Shown piece by piece: positions 7,801 through 14,090 of a stretch of DNA of 29,002 bases (positions are counted from its first letter, which is position 1; the number at the start of each line of letters is the position of its first letter). The position numbers were made by a program, and so were the translations under genes. Source of the DNA: JBBTCJ01 sp038043285 (GTDB lineage: Bacteria; Planctomycetota; Phycisphaerae; UBA1845); NCBI GenBank assembly GCA_038043285.1, contig JBBTCJ010000133.1, positions 1 to 29,002 on the forward strand, in the 5' to 3' direction. The notes under the pieces were generated by a model, which did not search any database, was not told where the DNA came from, and saw only the letters and a program-made list of their open reading frames with translations.

Positions 7801-8434
7801 AGGCGTTCTCGCTCCGGCTGAGCAGATCAACGAAGACATCCGAGCCTCCGGCGGCGCTAATCGCTAGGTCCAACGAGACGGTAACTCGCGTGGCCACACC
7901 GGGAAGCGCAGCGTTCCAAGCGGGAACATCCGCACTTACCTCGTAGGTGCCGACGGCCGGGTCGTAGGCAAGTCGAAGATTCTGACTTCCCGCGAACGGG
8001 TTGGCGGTCGCAATGCGCCCTTCGATGGCGCTGAAACCGTAGGTGCTCCACGGTTCGGGATACGGTCCCGGGCCTTGCCCGCCGATGAAACCTGGCGCAA
8101 ACCCCTGGGCGGTTTCAAATCCTGTCGAGTAATTGAGCGGTGTTGCGGCGATCGACGCAACGGTCGAGCCGACCGGTGGATCCCCAGCCGTACCAGCGTC
8201 CAACTCATCTGTCAGATGATCGGTTCGCAACCCCAACCTTACCGTCCGCACACTTGCGAAGGGTATTTCCCCGAGATCGTTCAGCGTGGGGTTGGCCGGC
8301 TGACTCGTCCCGGCGGAGATGGTACCCGTCGAACGAGACTGTGCACTCGTTGGAACCAGGGGTAAACCCAGGCACGCAGCGAACAGGACGCATGTCGGTT
8401 GCACAACGTACGATGCACGGTGGTGTAGACGCAT
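4820..8434 (-). CDS. Giant secreted mosaic protein with DCN repeats and a Cys-Pro C-terminal module
   Basis: The start at 8434 is chosen because AAAGGAG lies 7 bases upstream and the N-terminus is then a signal peptide (MRLHHRASYVVQPTCVLFAA..., cleavage probable near TSAQS); the product has 1204 residues. In order, there is a probable jelly-roll/ConA-like domain (about 80-335) and a first set of Asp/Cys repeats DCNxNGxPDxCD (about 340-445), resembling calcium-binding thrombospondin type-3 or dockerin loops. Next is a Rossmann-like region (about 450-665) with DYDVVYAPS and GGALVALTE, possibly a glutamine-amidotransferase-like fold. A second DCN set (about 670-750) is followed by an 'ADDFVLP' beta domain (about 765-940), a third short DCN set (about 943-975), and finally the shared module (992-1204) ending TPCP. 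There is no transmembrane anchor. It follows the LuxR-type gene in the same direction after an 89-bp gap containing a foldable hairpin. Enzymatic activity is not evident; an extracellular or surface role is inferred. Confidence 0.85.
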   Translation of the reverse strand: MRLHHRASYVVQPTCVLFAACLGLPLVPTSAQSRSTGTISAGTSQPANPTLNDLGEIPFASVRTVRLGLRTDHLTDELDAGTAGDPPVGSTVASIAATPLNYSTGFETAQGFAPGFIGGQGPGPYPEPWSTYGFSAIEGRIATANPFAGSQNLRLAYDPAVGTYEVSADVPAWNAALPGVATRVTVSLDLAISAAGGSDVFVDLLSRSENAYTASLGLFSGGRLGGLTRNASGNLAYRGVENESWDTTGAYRHVTIEVDSCGRYFCSGGTKNTQMCSSNLHCPGGACAGRVRYYYDDRLFLEMPLPDGLLVEQFSVNTSNTNGTSVADVDNVVISTLGTCPADCNSNGAPDDTDIAEGISQDCNGNATPDDCEFVDCNGNCMPDAQDISGGASLDCNANGTPDECEPLADCNSNTIQDICDLASGASEDCNGNGVPDECDACDAALGLTGGIVFLSGDDADEHCPGSACGGLYPAILSYAIANSSSPGSGILALGVNEGLARDTFLSWNEIANGGPGASVTFLTAALDIRTVDFADYDVVYAPSTLINTPGGLSFAQLEALNRRRHDLTTFVNGTGGALVALTESDATNAYGWLPFPITTVTRAHNTVCPTAALTAALAPGATCANMSHVQYHTVFTGPTGFFGLDVLATATDTPVGDVMLIGGDSVLLCTTDCDGNAVPDSCEPDCQPNQVADACDIASGLSDDCDTNSVPDECQPDCDRDGAPDVCELPPIGTGTDCNNNGLPDECETLAPSTFDNGLVGSSVNFCSFSFTNATTSIQYQMADDFVLPVGSGFLTSVQWAGALIDATTGAFLPIVGQNFSFDVLFLHDDGSGTRPTGAPIDPIPGTAVALRSVVAKATNIGAGSTIAGFSAEFNPVVLTPGVRYWLVIAARGNFTHTESRRGTGWAWCGRSGTGNGVQGGHTFSSLWIRQGRQQSFTLQILGSDCNANSILDACDIAGGNIPDVNGNAVPDECEIFTPSPPLPEPGGFDKNRYVSFGVDPAGGGQVTALRVKLTSLHHPSSPPPNTPDFIAFEGQYRYVNVLRDGNNDPVFACPDSIVVGTTFKCAVLGCTPEYRDWAGELAGAVLHATGTEIVPSSVYHAAQLASGCTGNETTCGAASTELQLRTARWGDIDGNGQLNVLDVATDVDKVKDLATGTLIKPRTQLQPAAPDPLRNVNVLDIANAVDALKFRPYPFAPLTPCP
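4823..5461 (-). other. C-terminal Cys-Pro module, copy A (213 residues)
   Basis: This is the coding segment for residues 992-1204 of the minus-strand giant. It starts KNRYVSF and contains PVFACPDS, FKCAVLGCTPEYRDW, a cysteine pair in SGCTGNETTC, and a dockerin-like repeat GDIDGNGQLNVLDVATDVDK. It then has KPRTQLQP, a second repeat NVNVLDIANAVDALK, and the terminal CP. It aligns along its whole length with copies B (19284-19955) and C (22582-23166). Confidence 0.85.
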
Positions 8435-8465
8435 TTGCGCTCTCCTTTGGCCTCTCCGTATGCCC

Positions 8466-8519
8466 GGACCTTGATTTGAGTCCACCCGTTGGTCGCTCAA
8501 TGGTAATAAACAAGGTTCC
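8466..8519 (-). promoter_or_regulatory. Nested stem-loop in the leader of the minus-strand giant gene
   Basis: Read on the minus strand, three nested stems can form: GGAACCTTG (8519-8511) with CAAGGTCC (8473-8466) and one bulge, TTGAG (8500-8496) with CTCAA (8480-8476), and ACC (8493-8491) with GGT (8486-8484) around an AACG loop. It begins five bases after the LuxR-type stop codon and ends about 30 bases before the start of the giant gene. It may be an attenuator, a leader RNA or a processing site; no T-run follows. A weak promoter-like pair, TTGTAA and TATTAC with 15-base spacing, overlaps it. Confidence 0.45.
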
Positions 8520-8523
8520 GTGT

Positions 8524-8841
8524 TTACAATTCACCCAAACGGGGCAGGTGGTCTGCTTTGTGACCTAGCTTCCTCCTCTTCGCCGCGAGAATGAGCGTCA
8601 CGGGGACGCCCACGCGATCCCGGATTCCCAACTTGCGATACAGCGCCCGGCGATGGATCCGGACGGTGCTGTCGTGCAATTGCAGCAGGCTGGGAATCCG
8701 GTTGTTCGGAAACCCCAGGCAGATGAGCCGCGCGATCTCGGCCTGTCGTGGCGAAAGTCTCAGTTTCTTGGTCAACAGTGCCCATTGCCGCGGCGTAAAC
8801 AGCTCCTGAAGCGGGGGTTGCGCGTTGTCATCAGTCGGCAT
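8524..8841 (-). CDS. Single-domain LuxR/GerE-type DNA-binding regulator
   Basis: The product has 105 residues and essentially consists of one HTH domain of the LuxR/GerE family at about 29-79. The pattern LSPRQAEIARLICLG, N at 46-47, I49, DSTVRIHRRALYRKLGI is close to the family consensus (LTxRExEVLxLxAxGxxNxxIAxxLxxSxxTVKxHxxxIxxKLG). There is no receiver or autoinducer-binding domain, so it is an 'orphan' regulator that could act constitutively or with a partner. It lies 89 bases upstream of the large secreted-protein gene in the same direction, and diverges from the ECF sigma gene. Control of either neighbour is plausible but not shown by the sequence. The ribosome site before ATG 8841 is only moderately convincing (a GGCGAGG stretch). 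Confidence 0.88.
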   Translation of the reverse strand: MPTDDNAQPPLQELFTPRQWALLTKKLRLSPRQAEIARLICLGFPNNRIPSLLQLHDSTVRIHRRALYRKLGIRDRVGVPVTLILAAKRRKLGHKADHLPRLGEL

Positions 8842-9106
8842 CCGAACCGCCTCGCCACCCCACCGCCATCCAAAACCTCTGGTGTTTTGACCGCCCGCCG
8901 ACGCCCGACCCGGGCATTGTTCGAGGCCCGACCGAAAAACTCGGATAGACCTTCAGGCGGAAACCGGTGACGCACATTCACGAATCCCCGCGAAAAAAAT
9001 CCCCGAATTTGTTATCATGAGGCAAGTTCAGGGCGGCTACGGGGTTCGTTCAGCGCCGCGCCGGCGTCTTGGGATGGTTTTTGTGTCCGTGGACGGTGAG
9101 AAGCGA
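8842..9106. other. Divergent intergenic region between the LuxR-type and sigma-factor genes
   Basis: This 265-bp gap must contain the start signals of two divergent genes. A -10-like TATCAT lies at 9013-9018 within an AT-richer patch (8990-9018), but no convincing -35 box is found at the right distance, as might be expected for an alternative sigma factor promoter. No gene is seen. Confidence 0.35.
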
Positions 9107-9721
9107 ATGTCCGGTGTCAGTGCCGCGGTCGGCGGCGATCCCGACGCTCTCCGGCGGTTATTGCAAGCCCACGCCCAACGTCTGCGCGAGCATTTCGACG
9201 GTCGCATCGGACGCCGCCATCGAGCCGTGCTGTCCGTGGATGACGTGCTCCAGGTGACCTACATGGAGGCTTTTCTCCAGATTCGGCAGCTCCGCGCCGA
9301 AGGCGAAGATGCGTTCTTTGCCTGGATCCGCCAGATCGGGGAGAACAACCTCCGCGATGCGATTCGCGCGCTGGAGGCCGACAAGCGACCCGATCCTGAA
9401 CGTCGAATCCAGAGCATCGGATCGGACGCCTCCCACGCGACCTTCCTCGCGGGTCTTGCGGGAACGGACACCACGCCGACCCAGCACGCCCGGCGCGACG
9501 AGGCCAAGACCATCCTGGAAACCGCACTGGCGTCCCTTCCACCTGACTACGCGACGGCGCTCCGGCTGTACGACCTGGAAGGACGAACCATCGACGAGGT
9601 GGGGGCGGCGTATGACCCACCCCGAACGCGCGGGGCCGTCCACATGCTCCGTGCACGGGCGATGGATTGCCTGCGCGTGGCTCTCGGCGATCCGAATCGT
9701 TTTTTGACGACCGAGGCGTGA
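9107..9721 (+). CDS. ECF-family RNA polymerase sigma factor
   Basis: The chosen ATG at 9107 is preceded by GGTGAG and gives 204 residues. Earlier in-frame starts exist (9017) but would add a non-conserved basic tail. Region sigma-2 (about 12-95) includes VDDVLQVTYMEAFLQI and FFAWIRQIGENNLRDAIRAL, the usual core-binding and -10 recognition pattern. Region sigma-4 (about 132-192) includes LASLPPDYATALRLYDLEGR, TIDEVG and a helix-turn-helix with AVHMLRARAM. No anti-sigma factor gene is adjacent. Instead, a transmembrane Ser/Thr kinase gene follows 66 bases downstream. Such pairs are common in planctomycetes, and in the Vibrio EcfP/PknT system the kinase activates the sigma factor by phosphorylation. 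The same logic here is an inference. Confidence 0.92.
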   Translation: MSGVSAAVGGDPDALRRLLQAHAQRLREHFDGRIGRRHRAVLSVDDVLQVTYMEAFLQIRQLRAEGEDAFFAWIRQIGENNLRDAIRALEADKRPDPERRIQSIGSDASHATFLAGLAGTDTTPTQHARRDEAKTILETALASLPPDYATALRLYDLEGRTIDEVGAAYDPPRTRGAVHMLRARAMDCLRVALGDPNRFLTTEA

Positions 9722-9787
9722 AGGTGCCGCCCACTTTCTCGCTTAAGCCATGGGAGGAGCATACGGACCCCACACGGACGGCCGCCC

Positions 9788-12430
9788 ATGATTGACTGCG
9801 CCAACGATTCCAGAGGCTTCGACCGGGATCTGGGCATGATCGAGCACGCCGAGGTCCAGACAGTTCACGCGCGAGAAATCTTCGCTCGAAGAGACCCTCT
9901 ACCCTCGTTGAGTGCTTTTCCCGGCTACGCGGTTGACCGCGAGATTCACCGCGGCGGGCAGGGCGTGGTTTTCGATGCGATCCAAAGCGCCACCGGGCGG
10001 CGCGTGGCCATCAAAGTGCTCAAGGACGGATCGCTGGCCGGCTTCCCGGAGCAGTCACGGTTCCGCCGCGAAGTTGCGGTGCTTTCCCAGTTTCGCCATC
10101 CCAACATCGTGCGCATGTACGACGGCGGCGCGGTGGACGGACGGCTGTACTATGTCATGGACTATGTCGAAGGCTCTCCCTTCGATGGCTTCGTGCGCGA
10201 CCGGGATTGCTCGGTTCGAGAGACGCTGGCGGCGATGCGGAAGGTGGCGGCGGCCGTCCACGCCGCCCACGTCAAGGGGATCGTGCACCGAGATTTGAAG
10301 CCCGGCAACATCCGCGTCGGCGACGACGGTGAACCCCACATTCTCGATTTCGGATTGGCCAAGCTGACGGCGTCGGATGGCCCCGGACCGCACGATGCGT
10401 CCCTGACGCTGACCGGGCAGTTCATGGGCTCTCTGCCTTGGGCGGCGCCGGAACAAGTGGAAGAGGCCTCCGAACGCGTGGACATCCGCACGGACGTCTA
10501 CGCCCTGGGCGTGATTCTGTTCCATGCGCTGACGAGTCGCTTTCCCTATGTCGTTGCCGGACCCATGCGTGCGGTCATGGGGAACATCCTGCACCAGGAG
10601 CCGCCCCGCCCGAGCACCATGCGGACGGGCATCGACGACGACGTGGACACCATGGTCCTGAAATGTCTGAACAAGGACCAGGACCGCCGCTACCAAAGCG
10701 CCGGCGATCTTGCCCGGGACATCGAGCGATACCTGAACGGAGAGCCGATCGAAGCCAAGCGTGATAGCACCTGGTACGTGCTTCGAAAGGTCGTTCGTCG
10801 CCATCGCGTGTTCGCCGCGGCCGCACTGATCCTGTTGATTGTGGTCGGCGCCTACGCGGCCACGACCACGGTCCTGCTTCAACGGGCGCGATTCGCTGAA
10901 AGGGAGCAGGCGCGGCTTGCCGACGATGCGCGGGCGAAGTTCCGCCTGGCCCACCAAACCGTGCAGGCGGTTCTTGACGAACTTGGCCCGCGGCTTGAGA
11001 AGATCAGCGGGGCGGGCGGCGCCAGACAAGCGATTCTCACGGCGGCCTACGGGTCGCTTGCTCCGTTGGTCCAGGAACGATCGGATGACCCGGCCCTGAT
11101 CCGCGATCTGGGGCGCACGTATTTCCTCCTCGGCGACATCGCGCTCACCCTTGGGAAGACCGAGGAGGGGCGGCGGCACCTCAATGCGGCCTTGGAGATC
11201 CGTCGCGGACTGGTGAAGGACGAGCCTGGCAACCTTAACCATTCAGCCGACCTGTCGATTAACCTGGTTCGTTTGGGGGACAGCTACGGGGATCACGGCG
11301 ACAAACGCACCGCCCTGGAGTACTACCTCGAAGCGCTTCAAATCGACGAACGGCTCGTCGCGAGCGATCCGCCTAATGCTCACTTCCAGGACAATCTCGG
11401 TTGGAGTTATCAACGACTCAGTGTGCTGGCCGAGGTGTTTTCCGAACTCCCTTCGGGGGAAAATCTCCTTGCACGGGCAACTCGAACGCTCGAGCTGGCC
11501 GTCGAAGCAGAGCCTGAAAACGCGATCCGCTCGTTCGGACTGTTCTCCATGAGGGTGGCCAAGGCGGTCCAACTGGAGCGCCGCGGTCTGCCCCATGAGG
11601 CCCGCCAGGAGTATGAAGAGGCCATCCCCCTTGGAGAACAAGCGGTCGCGTTGGAGCCTGACAACGCACAACTGCTTCAGCCGTTGCTCGTGGCGTACAA
11701 CAATTATGGTTTCTTGGTTCACCAGGACCACCGAACGTCCGAGGCCAAGCAGTGGATCGACAAGGCGGAGCCGCTCGCACGTGCCCTGTTCGTCGACGCC
11801 CCCAACGACCCGCGCATCGCTCGGCACCTGAGCAATATTCTCTGGCGGCGTGCGGAGTTCGCAATGGAGGAAGACGATTGGGCCAAGGAAGACGAAGCCC
11901 TGCGCGAAATCCTGCAAGTCGTCGACGAAGTTCTCGGTGCGCGCCCGGACGAATTCACGATGCTCGAGACGAAGTTCCGCGCTTTGGGGTACCTGGCTCA
12001 ACGACGCCATGCCCGCGGTGAGGCGGACGGCGTCGCGTCGATGACCGAGGAAGCGCTGCGGATCGCCGAGGAATTGGTCGACAGGCCCGAGGCCGATGAG
12101 GAAACATGGAGCCAGTACGGCCATTTGCTGCGAAACGCCGTTCCGGTGGAGTTCCGCGACTATGATCGCTCGATCGCCGTTCAGGAACGGGCCGTTTCGC
12201 TGGCCGGGGATCAACTGCCCGCCGCGCTTTCCAATCTTGTCGAGGCGCTGGTGGCCGGCGGAGACATCGACCGCGCCCGATCGGTACAGGTCCAAGCGCT
12301 GGCGATGCTCCCGTCTGTTGACTCGCCCCTGCGGCGTAAGGTTCTAGCCGCGTTCCCTTTGGATTCTGACGACAACCCAGTGTCTCCCGACACCTCGTTG
12401 GACGCCCCCCGCCCGGATGCGCCGAAGTAG
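9788..12430 (+). CDS. Membrane-anchored Ser/Thr protein kinase with a TPR-like sensor region
   Basis: This is an 880-residue protein with an N-terminal kinase domain (about 46-317): glycine loop IHRGGQGVVF (53-62), VAIK lysine 76, catalytic loop HRDLKPGN (167-174) with Asp169, DFG (187-189) and APE (220-222). All catalytic residues are present. A basic stretch and one membrane helix (about 341-361) follow. The remaining 500 residues are helical and TPR-like (for example IRDLGRTYFLLGDIALTLGK, ALEYYLEALQIDERL), suited to protein binding. This layout is typical of planctomycete Hanks-type kinases. The gene lies 66 bases after the ECF sigma gene, probably in the same transcript. The kinase may control the sigma factor, but the substrate is not shown by sequence. 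No strong ribosome site is seen before 9788. Confidence 0.94.
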   Translation: MIDCANDSRGFDRDLGMIEHAEVQTVHAREIFARRDPLPSLSAFPGYAVDREIHRGGQGVVFDAIQSATGRRVAIKVLKDGSLAGFPEQSRFRREVAVLSQFRHPNIVRMYDGGAVDGRLYYVMDYVEGSPFDGFVRDRDCSVRETLAAMRKVAAAVHAAHVKGIVHRDLKPGNIRVGDDGEPHILDFGLAKLTASDGPGPHDASLTLTGQFMGSLPWAAPEQVEEASERVDIRTDVYALGVILFHALTSRFPYVVAGPMRAVMGNILHQEPPRPSTMRTGIDDDVDTMVLKCLNKDQDRRYQSAGDLARDIERYLNGEPIEAKRDSTWYVLRKVVRRHRVFAAAALILLIVVGAYAATTTVLLQRARFAEREQARLADDARAKFRLAHQTVQAVLDELGPRLEKISGAGGARQAILTAAYGSLAPLVQERSDDPALIRDLGRTYFLLGDIALTLGKTEEGRRHLNAALEIRRGLVKDEPGNLNHSADLSINLVRLGDSYGDHGDKRTALEYYLEALQIDERLVASDPPNAHFQDNLGWSYQRLSVLAEVFSELPSGENLLARATRTLELAVEAEPENAIRSFGLFSMRVAKAVQLERRGLPHEARQEYEEAIPLGEQAVALEPDNAQLLQPLLVAYNNYGFLVHQDHRTSEAKQWIDKAEPLARALFVDAPNDPRIARHLSNILWRRAEFAMEEDDWAKEDEALREILQVVDEVLGARPDEFTMLETKFRALGYLAQRRHARGEADGVASMTEEALRIAEELVDRPEADEETWSQYGHLLRNAVPVEFRDYDRSIAVQERAVSLAGDQLPAALSNLVEALVAGGDIDRARSVQVQALAMLPSVDSPLRRKVLAAFPLDSDDNPVSPDTSLDAPRPDAPK

Positions 12431-12548
12431 CCGGACGGATCCACCCCTGCGGTTCCGCGTCGAACCGAAGCCCCGCTCGCCCTGCTTCGATACCAATGGG
12501 CCACGACACCGGCCCGTCCTGATTCGAGAACCTACCGCCAGTCTTCGC

Positions 12549-12576
12549 TTGATGAACGGAAATAAGCTGTTACAAT
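12549..12576 (+). promoter_or_regulatory. Candidate promoter of the AraC-family gene
   Basis: TTGATG (12549-12554) and TACAAT (12571-12576) are separated by 16 bases and match the sigma-70 consensus at 4/6 and 5/6 positions, in a locally AT-rich patch. The expected transcription start falls around 12583, within the downstream direct repeat, leaving a leader of about 170 bases. Confidence 0.5.
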
Positions 12577-12600
12577 GCAATTTATCGACCTGCAATTTAT
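12576..12600 (+). repeat. Direct repeat TGCAATTTAT, possible operator
   Basis: TGCAATTTAT occurs at 12576-12585 and again at 12591-12600, a 15-base period. The pair begins at the last base of the -10 box and covers the expected transcription start, a position suited to repression. The binding protein is unknown; the AraC-type product of the downstream gene is one candidate. Confidence 0.45.
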
Positions 12601-12754
12601 TGTCGCTGACGAATGGTTTTCCGCGTGACGACCGGGCTTGCCTTACGCTTCTGTATGTAGCCGGGGAACGTGAACGCCGTTGAGCTTGTCGCTGGAGCGT
12701 TCAGCAGGCTCCGGGCGTTCTCGGTGGTTTTTTTGGCCCTTAAGAGAACCAGAC

Positions 12755-13648
12755 ATGCACGGTGGTCACGATGGCGGGCATGCCGAAGATGGACTCAATT
12801 ACTCCCTGCCCAAGGTTGAAGAACCACAGGCGATGACGTTGTCGGACCGACTTCGGAAGCGGGTCGTCGAACCGTTCTTCTTCGCATGCAACGCCGCTGC
12901 GGTAGTCACGGAGATCACTTTTCCGTCTTTCGAGGGCGACGAGGATCCAGCGCCGAACCCTGGTCATCCGGCCTGCCGGGATCATTCGCAAAGCGATTTC
13001 TGTCGCGAGTCCTGGCAACTCCATCTTGCCGAACTGGCACGGTGTCCACAGACGCATTGGCACAGGTGTGAATTCGGCCGGTTCTGCGCAGTCGTGCCGG
13101 TCGTCTTTGATGGTCGGTGCTTCGCTACGGTCAAGCTTGTCTGCCCGCCCGACGAGTCGGAACAGCGGTTCGAAAGCCTGATCAAGGTCTTGGACGCCCT
13201 GGTCCGCGATTTCGTGATTGCGGAGGCTGGTTTCCTCGGTAACGTTCAGCACCACGGGTCGTTCGCGGAGGAAGCCTCCGACGCTGGAGCGGAATCGGTC
13301 ACGAAGGATCCAAGCCATCCCTTGGTCGTACGGGCGATACGCTATATCGAGGCGAACCTTTCAAGTCCTCAGTTGACTGTAGGCCAGGTTGCTCAATCGC
13401 TCGCGGTCAATGCGAACTACCTGAGCACGGTCTTCCGAAGCGACGTCGGACAACGGATGGGCCGTTTTATCGCGTTGCGGCGCATGGAAATGGCGCGCGG
13501 GCTATTGGCAACCACCGACCTGCAAATCAAGCACGTCGCCCTCGACACGGGCCATGCCAATCCGAACTGGTTTGCGCAGGTCTTTCGCGCGTACGTCGGT
13601 GTTTCGCCAGTTCAGTATCGCGCACGATTACGGCGCTCGAGCGCCTGA
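12755..13648 (+). CDS. AraC-family transcription regulator with a PocR-like Cys-rich sensor domain
   Basis: The C-terminal 100 residues (about 192-291) form an AraC-type double HTH: AIRYIEANLSSPQLTVGQVA, NANYLSTVFRSDVGQRMGRF, the second HTH, and the signature around NWFAQVFRAYVGVSPVQYR. The N-terminal part (about 29-150) resembles the PocR sensory domain, with FCRESW, a His-x-x-Cys (HWHRCEFG), AVVPV and later GRCFATVKL. Eight cysteines (45, 74, 83, 97, 105, 111, 122, 130) suggest metal or redox sensing, which is an inference. The ATG at 12755 is preferred, with a weak AAGAGA upstream. A TTG at 12680 would extend the frame by 25 residues, and Met27 (12833) is another option. It lies directly upstream of the block of giant secreted-protein genes, so it may regulate them. 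Confidence 0.88.
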   Translation: MHGGHDGGHAEDGLNYSLPKVEEPQAMTLSDRLRKRVVEPFFFACNAAAVVTEITFPSFEGDEDPAPNPGHPACRDHSQSDFCRESWQLHLAELARCPQTHWHRCEFGRFCAVVPVVFDGRCFATVKLVCPPDESEQRFESLIKVLDALVRDFVIAEAGFLGNVQHHGSFAEEASDAGAESVTKDPSHPLVVRAIRYIEANLSSPQLTVGQVAQSLAVNANYLSTVFRSDVGQRMGRFIALRRMEMARGLLATTDLQIKHVALDTGHANPNWFAQVFRAYVGVSPVQYRARLRRSSA

Positions 13649-13747
13649 GGAGGCTATGGGTGGTCCCGGGCCAGCTCACGAATCTATGGCAACGTACCCC
13701 GTCGGGACGTTCTTCGCGCGGAGGCAACTTCGATGTCGAGGCACCGT

Positions 13748-13761
13748 ATCCTGCGCAGGAT
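13748..13761. repeat. Perfect 14-bp palindrome ATCCTGCGCAGGAT
   Basis: The sequence is fully self-complementary. It lies about 330 bases upstream of the giant beta-helix gene and overlaps the first unit of a direct repeat (GGATTTCTC at 13758-13766). It could be a binding site for a dimeric regulator or a chance palindrome. Confidence 0.4.
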
Positions 13762-13786
13762 TTCTCGAATGGGCATTGGATTTCTC
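13758..13786 (+). repeat. Direct repeat GGATTTCTC with 20-base period
   Basis: GGATTTCTC occurs at 13758-13766 and at 13778-13786. A 20-base period is about two helical turns, which places both units on the same DNA face. AraC-family activators often bind direct repeats with similar spacing, and an AraC-family gene ends 110 bases upstream. Confidence 0.4.
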
Positions 13787-13975
13787 ATGTCAACGTGACT
13801 TTTTGTATCAAACGACGCCCATCAACGGTAGTTTATAGGTCGCTTCATTCTTGAGGTGGGATCGTGAAAGGGTCAATCGCACCGCGGCGACACTGACGGC
13901 GTCGTTCGGGCCGCCTGGGCGGCGCCGAGGGAGTAGATGCGAATACCGAATGCGCGTCGTGGATCGGGCGGAAGT

Positions 13976-14001
13976 CCATGCCCGCGCAAGCGTGGGCATG
14001 G
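13976..14001. repeat. REP-like hairpin CCATGCCC...GGGCATGG
   Basis: The arm at 13976-13987 pairs with 13990-14001 over 12 positions, one of them a G-T pair, leaving a 2-base gap at the tip. It has no T-run and probably belongs to another family of dispersed palindromes. Confidence 0.6.
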
Positions 14002-14090
14002 CACCCAAGGTAAGTGAAATTACGCACCGCAGGCACCTGGGTGCGCGTGGCGTGGCAAGTCATTCCAAAGAGGCTCATGGGAGGTCTGTG

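Larger units (their letters stand above)
12431..12754. other. Gap upstream of the AraC-family gene
   Basis: These 324 bases lie between the kinase and the AraC-type gene. Contents seen are a 6-bp hairpin, CGGTTC/GAACCG (12452-12457 with 12464-12469), soon after the kinase stop, which may act as a weak terminator; a good promoter-like pair at 12549-12576; a direct repeat at 12576-12600; and a GTTCTC/GAGAAC pair (12717-12722 with 12744-12749) whose right arm overlaps the probable ribosome site of the AraC gene. No protein-coding gene is recognised. Confidence 0.5.
13649..14090. other. 442-bp leader region upstream of the giant beta-helix gene
   Basis: No gene is recognised here. The frame of the downstream gene stays open back to 13851, but the upstream residues are basic and repeat-derived, and a proper signal peptide and ribosome site appear only at 14091. 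The region contains a perfect 14-bp palindrome (13748-13761), a 9-base direct repeat with 20-base period (13758-13786) and a REP-like hairpin (13976-14001). A promoter for the giant-gene block is expected here, but no clear consensus pair was found. Confidence 0.5.

Noticed and set aside
8435..8500. Longer start for the minus-strand giant protein
   Set aside because: The extra 22 residues are hydrophilic and precede the signal peptide; AAAGGAG sits exactly before the ATG at 8434.
8435..8523. c-di-GMP riboswitch in the leader of the giant gene
   Set aside because: The hairpin lacks the conserved GEMM core sequence and tetraloop receptor; only an unclassified structured leader can be claimed.
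9017..9106. Earlier start for the ECF sigma factor
   Set aside because: The added 30 residues do not belong to the sigma-2 domain, and GGTGAG supports 9107.
22..12502. A 15-base identity (22-36 and 12488-12502)
   Set aside because: One copy is inside a coding YWTD repeat and the other in a non-coding gap, with no flanking similarity; it is most likely chance.
13851..14090. N-terminal extension of the giant beta-helix gene
   Set aside because: The frame is open, but the residues are basic and derived from a REP-like hairpin; a ribosome site (GGGAGG) and signal peptide appear only at 14091.
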